This document shows positions 13,983 to 20,422 of a DNA stretch of 21,328 nt, one piece after another (the stretch's first letter is position 1; the number at the start of each line of letters is the position of its first letter). Below the pieces are notes generated by a model. The model did no database searches. It saw only the letters and a list, made by a program, of their open reading frames with translations, and was not told the origin of the DNA. A program made the translations under genes and the position numbers. Source of the stretch: an uncultured Bacilli bacterium (GTDB taxonomy: Bacteria; Bacillota_I; Bacilli_A; RFN20; DUOF01); the NCBI GenBank assembly GCA_934101685.1, contig CAKORZ010000017.1:1-21328 (forward strand). The letters are read 5' to 3'.

Positions 13983-15443
13983 ATGAGTTGGTTTGTTAAT
14001 CTATTAGAGAAAACTACATTAGTAACTCAAATCATTGTTTCATTAGCAGTTATGTTATCTTTTGGTTTTTTAATGACAAGATTTACTAAAAAGTTAAAAC
14101 TCCCTAATGTTACTGGTTACATTATTGCAGGTATTATTATTGGCCCATATTGTTTGAACCTTGTACCTAGTGAATTAATTGGACGTATGGATTTTATATC
14201 TGACATTGCATTAGCTTTTATTGCTTTTAGTGTAGGTGAGTTTTTTAAGTTTGATACTTTGAAAGAAACAGGCTGGAAAATAATTATTTTAACAATATTT
14301 GAGGCTTTAATGGCGTCAATTGTAGTTTTTATAGTAATGTATGTCTTTTTACATTTAAGTTTATCTTTTTCAATTGTATTAGCTGCACTTGCTTCTGCTA
14401 CTGCACCTGCTTCTACTATTATGACAATAAGGCAAACAAAAGCAAAAGGGGATTTTGTTAATACTTTACTTCAAGTTGTTGCTTTGGATGATGTAGTAAG
14501 TTTAGTTGCATATAGTGTTGCCATTTCTATTGCTTTAGCTTCAACTAGTGGTAGTAGCAGTGGGTTTGAGTTTAATGTAATTATTTTACCTATTCTTAAG
14601 AACCTAGCTTGTTTAGTAATTGGTGCAGGATTTGGATTTTTATTAGCATTATTAATGAAAGTTAAACATAGTACTGACAATAGACTAATTATTGTGATTT
14701 GTATATTATTTGCATTTTGTGCTGTTGGATCATTACTTGATGTATCACCATTACTTGGGTGTATGATAATTGGAACAGTTTACATTAATGCTACTAAAGA
14801 TGAAAAGTTATTCTTGCAAGTTAATTACTTTAGTCCACCTATCTTACTTTTATTTTTTGTTAGTTCTGGATTAAAATTTAATTTTTCATCTTTACTTGCA
14901 GGTAGTAGTGTTATTTCTACTATTCCACTATGGGCAATTGGTATTATTTACTTTTTTGTTAGAATAATTGGAAAATATTTAGGTGCATATTTAGGGTGCT
15001 TAACTATAAAGAAGGACAAACTTGTTAGAAATTATTTAGGACTTGCTCTTATTCCTCAGGCAGGGGTTGCTATAGGACTTGCTGCACTTGGTGCTCGAAC
15101 CCTTGGAGGAGCAGTAGGAGATGCGCTTCAAACTATTGTTCTTGCTTCAAGCGTTTTATATGAAATGGTTGGACCTGCTTGTGCTAAACTATCTTTATAC
15201 TTATCAAAGTCTTATTCTAATAAATTAGAGGATATTACTGAAGTTGTTGAAGTTAAACCTGATGGTAAAGAGAAAACTGCAGCTGAAATACTAATTGAAA
15301 GAATACAAGAAATTGAAAAAGCAAATAAATATGCTTCTAAAGAAATATCAAAAGAAGAGCAAGCTTTTAATGAAGCTAGTGAAGAATCATTAGAATTTAT
15401 GTATAATGATTTTAGATATAGGAACTTAAGAAGAAAAATGTAA
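13983..15443 (+). CDS. CPA2-family cation/proton antiporter
   Basis: This 486-aa integral membrane protein of the cation:proton antiporter-2 (KefB/NapA-like) family exchanges Na+ or K+ for protons. It has about 12 hydrophobic segments through residue 410. Diagnostic stretches are LKLPNVTGYIIAGIIIGP (38-55), ASATAPASTIMTIR (137-150) and the paired aspartates in ALDDVVSL (D169, D170), the expected ion site. A charged 70-residue cytoplasmic tail (about 415-486) rich in E and K looks helical. There is no RCK/TrkA-N domain, so ligand gating through that module is not expected. AGAGAGG before the ATG at 13983 is the ribosome binding site. It is followed 14 bases later by an MgtC-like gene, so the pair probably forms a cation-homeostasis operon. 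The ion transported cannot be told from the sequence. Confidence 0.88.
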   Translation: MSWFVNLLEKTTLVTQIIVSLAVMLSFGFLMTRFTKKLKLPNVTGYIIAGIIIGPYCLNLVPSELIGRMDFISDIALAFIAFSVGEFFKFDTLKETGWKIIILTIFEALMASIVVFIVMYVFLHLSLSFSIVLAALASATAPASTIMTIRQTKAKGDFVNTLLQVVALDDVVSLVAYSVAISIALASTSGSSSGFEFNVIILPILKNLACLVIGAGFGFLLALLMKVKHSTDNRLIIVICILFAFCAVGSLLDVSPLLGCMIIGTVYINATKDEKLFLQVNYFSPPILLLFFVSSGLKFNFSSLLAGSSVISTIPLWAIGIIYFFVRIIGKYLGAYLGCLTIKKDKLVRNYLGLALIPQAGVAIGLAALGARTLGGAVGDALQTIVLASSVLYEMVGPACAKLSLYLSKSYSNKLEDITEVVEVKPDGKEKTAAEILIERIQEIEKANKYASKEISKEEQAFNEASEESLEFMYNDFRYRNLRRKM

Positions 15444-15457
15444 AGGAGTGTTGATTT

Positions 15458-16180
15458 ATGAATATTATAGATCCAATATCAAAATTAATGGGAGAGTGGT
15501 CTAGTACTATTACACTAGGCTCAATATTTTTAAGATTATTTTTATCAATCGTTTTATCTGCTATTTTAGGTTGTGAAAGAGCTAGTAAACGTCATTCTGC
15601 TGGTTTAAGAACTTTTATGGTTGTATCTTTAGCATCTACTATTGTAGGAATGTTAGATATGTTTATAATTGAAACATATGGAGCTAAATTTGCTTTTATT
15701 TCGGTTGGACTTGTTATTGCACTGGCATCACTTAGTAATAATTCAGTTATGTTTTCTGCTAAAAACCAAATTAAAGGGTTAACTACTGCAGTTAGCTTAT
15801 GGGGATGTGGAATTATAGGACTTAGTATAGGAATAGGTTTTTATACTATCGCTATTATTAGTTTTGTTATTCTATTGTTTAGTTTGTCTTTATTACCAGT
15901 TGTAGAAAGTTATTTAAAAGATAGATCTAATCACTTTGAAATACATCTTGAATTAGATAACAAAAATAATTTACCTCGCTTTATGACTACAATTAGAGAG
16001 TTAGGATTACGTATTGATGAAATAGAGGTAAATTCTGCTTATTTAAATTCAGGACTTAGTGTATATTCTATTGCTCTTACTATTGTTAGCCCTGAGTTAA
16101 AAAAATACAAAACTCATAAAGAAATTATAGCTGCCATACAGTCTTTAGAATATGTAAGTTATATTGAAGAAATGAATTAA
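15458..16180 (+). CDS. MgtC/SapB-family membrane protein, atypical core
   Basis: This 240-aa protein has about five membrane segments in the first 150 residues and a C-terminal soluble ACT-like domain (about 158-240). Family motifs are G-C-E-R (38-41), SAGLRTFMVVSLAS (47-60) and KGLTTAVSLWGCGIIGLSIG (106-125). The usual middle motif, DPxRxAAxIVxGIGFLGAG, is missing; this region reads SVGLVIALASLSNN and FSAKNQIKG. MgtC proteins are linked to growth at low magnesium and to regulation of membrane ATPases rather than to proven transport. AAAGGAG (15442-15447) precedes the ATG. It is probably cotranscribed with the antiporter upstream and ended by the terminator at its stop codon. Confidence 0.82.
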   Translation: MNIIDPISKLMGEWSSTITLGSIFLRLFLSIVLSAILGCERASKRHSAGLRTFMVVSLASTIVGMLDMFIIETYGAKFAFISVGLVIALASLSNNSVMFSAKNQIKGLTTAVSLWGCGIIGLSIGIGFYTIAIISFVILLFSLSLLPVVESYLKDRSNHFEIHLELDNKNNLPRFMTTIRELGLRIDEIEVNSAYLNSGLSVYSIALTIVSPELKKYKTHKEIIAAIQSLEYVSYIEEMN

Positions 16181-16204
16181 AAAATCCATTATGGATTTTT
16201 TATT
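16179..16204 (+). terminator. Intrinsic terminator after the mgtC-like gene
   Basis: AAAAAATCCA (16179-16188) and TGGATTTTTT (16192-16201) form a perfect 10-bp stem with a TTA loop. The A-rich left arm overlaps the stop codon, and the T-rich right arm acts as the U tract. Confidence 0.85.
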
Positions 16205-16217
16205 TTATAAGCTATTT

Positions 16218-16249
16218 TTGATATACAAATTTTCTTTATATGATATAAT
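16218..16249 (+). promoter_or_regulatory. Possible promoter of the lipoprotein gene
   Basis: TTGATA (16218-16223) is followed by TATGAT at 16239-16244 (15-base spacer) and the overlapping TATAAT at 16244-16249 (20-base spacer). Neither spacing is ideal, so the exact -10 is uncertain, but a promoter between the terminator and this gene is expected. Confidence 0.38.
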
Positions 16250-16271
16250 TTTTATAGGATGTGATAAATGA

Positions 16272-17933
16272 ATGAAAAAGAAGTTAGTTATATTTTTAAG
16301 TTTATTTATTTTAATGTGTTCTTTTGTTAGTGGATGTTCTACAAATAATATTAAAAAAATAGAAATAATAGAAGATTCTATTAAGCGTAATTATATAGTT
16401 GGAGAAGAAGTTAGTGTAAATAATTTTGAACTTAAAGTAACATATATTGATGAAAAAGAAGAATATTATTATATTACTGATGAAAAAGTAAAATTAAATG
16501 AAATTAATAATTCAATTGTAGGTGAACAAAAACTAAATATTACTTTTAACTATAATAATACTGATGTTAATTTACAACTTATGATTAATTTTGAATTGCC
16601 TGATGATGTTAAAAACATTATTGCAGAGATTGATGAGTTACCAGAATTAGAAAACTTAAATTTTGATTACGAAATAGTAATTGAAAATATTAAAGAAGAA
16701 TACAATCAATTATCTGATTTTTATAAGTCTTATGTAGATAATTATGATAAATTAATATCCAGTGATAATTATCTTACAAATCTTAGAAATGACAATATTA
16801 CTACTGATTTTATAGAATATAGATCTAATATTAAACTTAGTTTAACAAAATATTTGAATTCTTTAAATAAATCTGATTATTACACAGATGAGTGGAATAA
16901 AATTAATAGTATTTATAATTATGGTATAAGTTTAATAATGAATGATAATAATTATAAAAAACTTGAAGAAATATATGCAACTACTATAAAAAATATAAAA
17001 ACAGTTAATACTGCATATAAAGTATTCATTAATAATTTAATTGATGAATATTCTGATAAATTAACTAATTATCGTCTATCTTTAAATGATGAATTATATT
17101 CTACTGAAAATATATATAAATTGAATTTAATATTAAATACTGAAATTAGTAAAATTAAAGCTTGTGATAATGAAGAGTATTTAAATAAGGCCTATCAAAC
17201 TGCTTTAAATAATTTAAATAGTGTTCTTACAATAGAACAAGAAAATAAAAAATTAGTACTTTCTAATAGAGAAAAATATATATATGAACTTAATATCTAC
17301 TATATTAATATTGATTTTTCTAAATATAGTGAAAATAATAAATTAAAAATCAAAAATTATTATTTAAATGTTACTAAACAAATATCTAATTCAGAAGAAA
17401 CAGAATATATGATTGAGAAAGTTAATAAATTTAAAAATTATGTTAATTCTGTTTATACTATAAGTGAAGAAAACAAAATTATTATAGAAAATTATAGATA
17501 TCAGTCTTTAGAATATTTAAAAAATATTTATACTAAATTAAATCTATCTGAATATAACACTAAAAACAGATTACTTATAAATAATCAATATGAGGTTTCA
17601 TATGCAAAGATAGAGAATGCTGATAGTATTGGGGATATGGAAAACGAAAAAAATTATTTCTTCGAGTATGTTGACAGTATTCCTACTATGCTTGATGAGG
17701 CAATTGAAAATTTAGATAATAGAATTAATTCATATAAGGCTAAGTTAAATAATATTGTTAGTAATTATAATTTAGATGCATATTCACTAGACACAATTTC
17801 TAAAATAAATCAAATAATTAGTGACGCAGAAAATAGAATGGATATAGAAATTGATGTATATACTTCTGATGCTTATGCAAATCAAATAATTAACGATGCA
17901 ATCATGCAAATAAATGAGTTGCTATCTTTGTAA
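16272..17933 (+). CDS. Lipoprotein with Ig-like domain and helical repeats
   Basis: This is a 553-aa predicted surface lipoprotein. The signal peptide (1-21) ends in the lipobox VSGC, with C22 as the lipidated cysteine. Residues about 28-108 resemble a bacterial Ig-like (Big_3-type) domain: KKIEIIEDS, YIVGEEVSVNNFELKVTYID, and VGEQKLNITFNY. From about residue 175 to the end come roughly five helical repeats of about 70-80 residues. Each has a pattern like L-x-x-Y-x-x-x-L-N-L/K-S-x-Y-x-x-x-N-x-x-K-I-N followed by a second helix, which resembles FIVAR-type stalk repeats. It is therefore probably a cell-envelope stalk or adhesin-like protein anchored in the membrane. No LPXTG or catalytic motif is seen. 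The lysine, asparagine and isoleucine bias follows the AT richness. The repeats are diverged, so they are not a recent DNA duplication. Confidence 0.75.
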   Translation: MKKKLVIFLSLFILMCSFVSGCSTNNIKKIEIIEDSIKRNYIVGEEVSVNNFELKVTYIDEKEEYYYITDEKVKLNEINNSIVGEQKLNITFNYNNTDVNLQLMINFELPDDVKNIIAEIDELPELENLNFDYEIVIENIKEEYNQLSDFYKSYVDNYDKLISSDNYLTNLRNDNITTDFIEYRSNIKLSLTKYLNSLNKSDYYTDEWNKINSIYNYGISLIMNDNNYKKLEEIYATTIKNIKTVNTAYKVFINNLIDEYSDKLTNYRLSLNDELYSTENIYKLNLILNTEISKIKACDNEEYLNKAYQTALNNLNSVLTIEQENKKLVLSNREKYIYELNIYYINIDFSKYSENNKLKIKNYYLNVTKQISNSEETEYMIEKVNKFKNYVNSVYTISEENKIIIENYRYQSLEYLKNIYTKLNLSEYNTKNRLLINNQYEVSYAKIENADSIGDMENEKNYFFEYVDSIPTMLDEAIENLDNRINSYKAKLNNIVSNYNLDAYSLDTISKINQIISDAENRMDIEIDVYTSDAYANQIINDAIMQINELLSL

Positions 17934-17945
17934 AAATAAAAGTTC

Positions 17946-17974
17946 TTGAAGTATTAATATATATCAGTTATAAT
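17946..17974 (+). promoter_or_regulatory. Promoter of the small coiled-coil gene
   Basis: TTGAAG (17946-17951) and TATAAT (17969-17974) are separated by exactly 17 bases, just before the Shine-Dalgarno AGGTGAT. The mRNA leader would be very short. Confidence 0.58.
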
Positions 17975-17991
17975 TTAAATAGGTGATAATC

Positions 17992-18222
17992 ATGGATGAT
18001 ATAAATAATAAAATTAAAGAATTGGAAAACAAAATTTTAAATTTAAAAGTAGAAGCTGGTATTATTGATTCAAGAATTGATACTTTATCTTGCTATAGAG
18101 GCACTGAAGGTGAACTTGATGAATTATATGAGCAATCTAATAATTTAGAGGAAGAAATAGATAAGTTGCAAAAAGAATTGAACGAACTTCAACAAAAGAA
18201 AAAAACTCCTAATAAGAGATAG
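17992..18222 (+). CDS. Small coiled-coil protein
   Basis: This 76-aa hydrophilic protein is almost entirely heptad-rich helix. One coil covers about 3-30 (INNKIKELENKILNLKVEAG) and a second about 44-72 (YEQSNNLEEEIDKLQKELNE), joined by a short linker RIDTLSCYRGTEGELDE. This suggests a helical hairpin or oligomer. There is no signal peptide, so it is cytoplasmic. The frame opens at a GTG at 17983, but AGGTGAT (17981-17987) points to the ATG at 17992. It has its own promoter and terminator, so it is a single-gene unit. I do not recognise a family; SlyX-like or DivIVA-adapter-like proteins are possible only by shape. Confidence 0.68.
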   Translation: MDDINNKIKELENKILNLKVEAGIIDSRIDTLSCYRGTEGELDELYEQSNNLEEEIDKLQKELNELQQKKKTPNKR

Positions 18223-18228
18223 TTATAT

Positions 18229-18253
18229 AAGCGATAGAAATATCGCTTTTTTT
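18229..18253 (+). terminator. Intrinsic terminator after the coiled-coil gene
   Basis: AAGCGATA (18229-18236) and TATCGCTT (18241-18248) form a perfect 8-bp stem with a GAAA tetraloop, followed by five more T. Confidence 0.92.
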
Positions 18254-18299
18254 ATTGTTTACATAAAATGGTAATTATCTTTATTTGTATGGCTTTTTT

Positions 18300-18306
18300 T
18301 TCGACA
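18300..18306 (-). promoter_or_regulatory. Spo0A box candidate
   Basis: On the minus strand this reads TGTCGAA, a perfect Spo0A core, extended as TTTTTTGTCGAAAAAA, which also fits the T- and A-rich flanks of the full consensus. It lies about 38 bases upstream of the candidate -35 of the matrix operon. The flanking CTTTTTT/AAAAAAG also makes a small dyad, so a structural role is possible. It is the only perfect core I found in the window. Confidence 0.5.
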
Positions 18307-18343
18307 AAAAAGACCTGTTTTTTTAAAAAAATATTCCTTTATA

Positions 18344-18372
18344 TTGATTAATTTTTTTATAAAAAGTATAGT
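18344..18372 (+). promoter_or_regulatory. Promoter of the SipW/TasA-like operon
   Basis: TTGATT (18344-18349) and TATAGT (18367-18372) are 17 bases apart, and a good Shine-Dalgarno GGAGG (18396-18400) follows before the ATG at 18409. The suboptimal hexamers fit an activated promoter. Confidence 0.52.
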
Positions 18373-18408
18373 GTTATTGTATATATTTGTAAGTTGGAGG
18401 TGTAACAC

Positions 18409-19065
18409 ATGAGTAAGCGATTTTATTGGAAAAAAATTAGGCCTATTTTGCTTACTGTAGTTATATGTTGTACTTTCTTTTTAATATTAATGGCAATAAC
18501 TAGTAATAAGCAAGGTAATTTAACAATATTTGTAGACAGAAGTAGTGTTACAAAAAGTTTATCATTGTCAGAATCTAGTTTACTTACTGATCCAAAAGGA
18601 AAAATTTATGGACCTTCTATTGATAATGCATGGGATACACTTGAAAGTAGAATACCAGAAGATGTTTATTTGCTTGATGGCAACAATAGCGGTGAGTCAT
18701 ATATTGCTTATACTTTTTATTTATATAATAGCGGTATTGAAACTTTGGATTATACAATGAGTTTTAATATAGAAAATACTAGTAAGAATTTGGATGAGGC
18801 AGTTAGAGTTAGATTATATATTAACGATGCCCCTACTACTTATGCAAAGAAAAATAGTATTACTAATGAAGCAGAAATTGGCACTACAGAATTTGAAAGT
18901 GATAGTGTTATAGTTTCTCAAACAGTTACTGATTTTGAACCAAATAAAGTTACTAAATACTCTATAGTTATATGGATTGAAAGTGATGATGTTGATTGCA
19001 CTAATGATAAAATTGGCGGATCACTTACTCTTTCTATGTCATTTAGCGTTGTAGGAATTATGTAG
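18409..19065 (+). CDS. Membrane-anchored or secreted protein of the SipW operon
   Basis: This 218-aa protein has a basic N-terminus and one hydrophobic segment (about 12-30), a signal anchor or signal peptide, followed by an extracellular strand-rich domain. Residues 101-121 read as a typical beta segment (TFYLYNSGIETLDYTMSF). The C-terminal motif KVTKYSIVIWIESDDVDC (180-197) is shared with the next gene (KVSKMDVVIWLENDDVNC), so the two proteins are distant paralogues or share an assembly motif. There is no clear SipW-type cleavage site, unlike the next protein. Its place at the start of the operon parallels tapA in the Bacillus tapA-sipW-tasA operon, but I see no real TapA similarity. It is probably a matrix-fibre component or anchor. 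A short overlapping frame at 18545 is not a gene. Confidence 0.7.
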   Translation: MSKRFYWKKIRPILLTVVICCTFFLILMAITSNKQGNLTIFVDRSSVTKSLSLSESSLLTDPKGKIYGPSIDNAWDTLESRIPEDVYLLDGNNSGESYIAYTFYLYNSGIETLDYTMSFNIENTSKNLDEAVRVRLYINDAPTTYAKKNSITNEAEIGTTEFESDSVIVSQTVTDFEPNKVTKYSIVIWIESDDVDCTNDKIGGSLTLSMSFSVVGIM

Positions 19066-19076
19066 GGGGTAATTAT

Positions 19077-19874
19077 ATGAAAAAGAAAACGATATTTTTA
19101 TTTTCATTAGTTATAGTTTTACTAGTTGCTTTCTCTAGTGCTACATATGCTGCTTTTAGCGATCAATATCACCCTAGAATTTCTAACTTGAGTTTTAATG
19201 TTAAAACACAAGAATACATGATGATATCTAAAACTGGAGAAAAGGGATCATTTAAAGATGAAATACCTTTTAATGAATTAGTAGATAGTGACACTGTAAT
19301 TGATCTTAAACCTTTTAATGGGTCTATAAATGGGGAAGATATACAAATTAAAAATGGAGAAACAGTTATTAGTACTTCTAATAATTACATTAGATTTAGT
19401 TTATATTTTTCTAGTAGTAATGATATGAATTTATATTTACTTGGTTCTGAATCAGGTAAAGTAGTAGATGCTGTGCCTGCTCAAAATGGCATATTTACTG
19501 ATGAACAAATTAATAATTATATTGATTCTCTTAGAATTGGATTTGTTGCTTATTCAACAAATGAAGTTGTCACAAGTTCAGGTACTGAAATTAGTTATTT
19601 ACCATTTGCTAATAATATATATTCAGTAAATGAAAAAACAGATGCTTCTTATAAAAGTGGATTAAAAAAATATGATACATTTAATAGGATTTATACTGGA
19701 GGAGTTCTTGATGATAAAGTTTTATTAAATGTTAAAGCAAATAAAGTTAGTAAGATGGATGTAGTAATATGGTTAGAGAATGATGATGTTAATTGTGGTG
19801 AAAGTATATTTAATACTAAATTACAAGTATATTTGAGATTCTTTGCAGTAAATGTAGAAGGAAGTGGTGAGTAG
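19077..19874 (+). CDS. TasA/camelysin-like SipW-dependent secreted protein
   Basis: This 265-aa secreted protein has a classic SipW-type signal peptide: a lysine-rich start, a hydrophobic core (5-20) and the cleavage region SSATYAAFSDQ, like the ATYAYFSD family of TasA, camelysin and other SipW substrates. Cleavage probably falls after A25. The mature part is strand-rich, with a SFNVKTQEY start, NYIRFSLYFSSSNDMNLYLL in the middle and the conserved ending KVSKMDVVIWLENDDVNC (223-240). TasA-type proteins assemble into matrix fibres. AGGGGGT precedes the ATG, 11 bases after the previous gene, and the SipW-type peptidase gene follows 11 bases downstream, so enzyme and substrate are made together. 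TasA itself is the best-known relative; assignment to it as an orthologue is not justified. Confidence 0.76.
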   Translation: MKKKTIFLFSLVIVLLVAFSSATYAAFSDQYHPRISNLSFNVKTQEYMMISKTGEKGSFKDEIPFNELVDSDTVIDLKPFNGSINGEDIQIKNGETVISTSNNYIRFSLYFSSSNDMNLYLLGSESGKVVDAVPAQNGIFTDEQINNYIDSLRIGFVAYSTNEVVTSSGTEISYLPFANNIYSVNEKTDASYKSGLKKYDTFNRIYTGGVLDDKVLLNVKANKVSKMDVVIWLENDDVNCGESIFNTKLQVYLRFFAVNVEGSGE

Positions 19875-19885
19875 AGTACAAATAT

Positions 19886-20422
19886 ATGAAGAAAACATTT
19901 AAAATTATAGTTAATATTCTATTTTCTATAGTCGCTATATTTACAATATTTATATTATTTTTGAATATAACTAGTAAAAATGATGTTCCTATTATTGGTA
20001 AATATTCCTTGTTAAGTGTAAAAGGAGATAGTATGTATCCTGTTATAAAAAATGGAGATTTGATTGTTATTAATAGGAAATACGAATCAAGTTATGAAAT
20101 CAACGATATTATAAGTTTTATAGATAGTGATAGAAAAATTATTGTTACTCATCAAATAGTTGATATTGTTAATGAAAATGGTGAATTTAAGTATTTAACT
20201 AAAGGCATTAATAACATTAATATTGATGGTGATTATGTGTTAGAAAATGAGATTATTGGTAAATATGAAAAAGTTAAAATTCCTTTTGTTGGATTTATAG
20301 TTAACTTTGCTAGTACTACTATTGGATATGTTATTTTAGTTGTTATTCCTTTAGGCATATTGCTACTTATAGCAATTTATAAACTGATGAAAGAATTTGA
20401 TAAAAAAGGGGAGGAATTATAG
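19886..20422 (+). CDS. sipW: SipW-type signal peptidase I
   Basis: This 178-aa membrane peptidase of the ER/archaeal-like S26B class uses a Ser-His rather than a Ser-Lys dyad. A membrane segment at about 8-28 is followed by VKGDSMYPVIKNGDLIVI with the catalytic S49, then VTHQIVDI with H89 in place of lysine, and the aspartate of TKGINNINIDGDYV (D114) completes the site. A second membrane segment lies at about 146-166. In Bacillus SipW releases TasA and TapA. The gene directly follows its probable substrate gene. The ribosome binding site is weak, so translation probably depends on coupling with the upstream gene. The stop codon abuts the next start codon. Confidence 0.92.
   Translation: MKKTFKIIVNILFSIVAIFTIFILFLNITSKNDVPIIGKYSLLSVKGDSMYPVIKNGDLIVINRKYESSYEINDIISFIDSDRKIIVTHQIVDIVNENGEFKYLTKGINNINIDGDYVLENEIIGKYEKVKIPFVGFIVNFASTTIGYVILVVIPLGILLLIAIYKLMKEFDKKGEEL

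Noticed and set aside
14471..14680. Minus-strand open frame inside the antiporter gene
   Set aside because: It is a shadow of a conserved membrane region, with no start signals.
18545..18760. Overlapping plus-strand frame inside the first gene of the SipW operon
   Set aside because: It has no Shine-Dalgarno and lies inside a better-supported gene with a paralogue-like motif.
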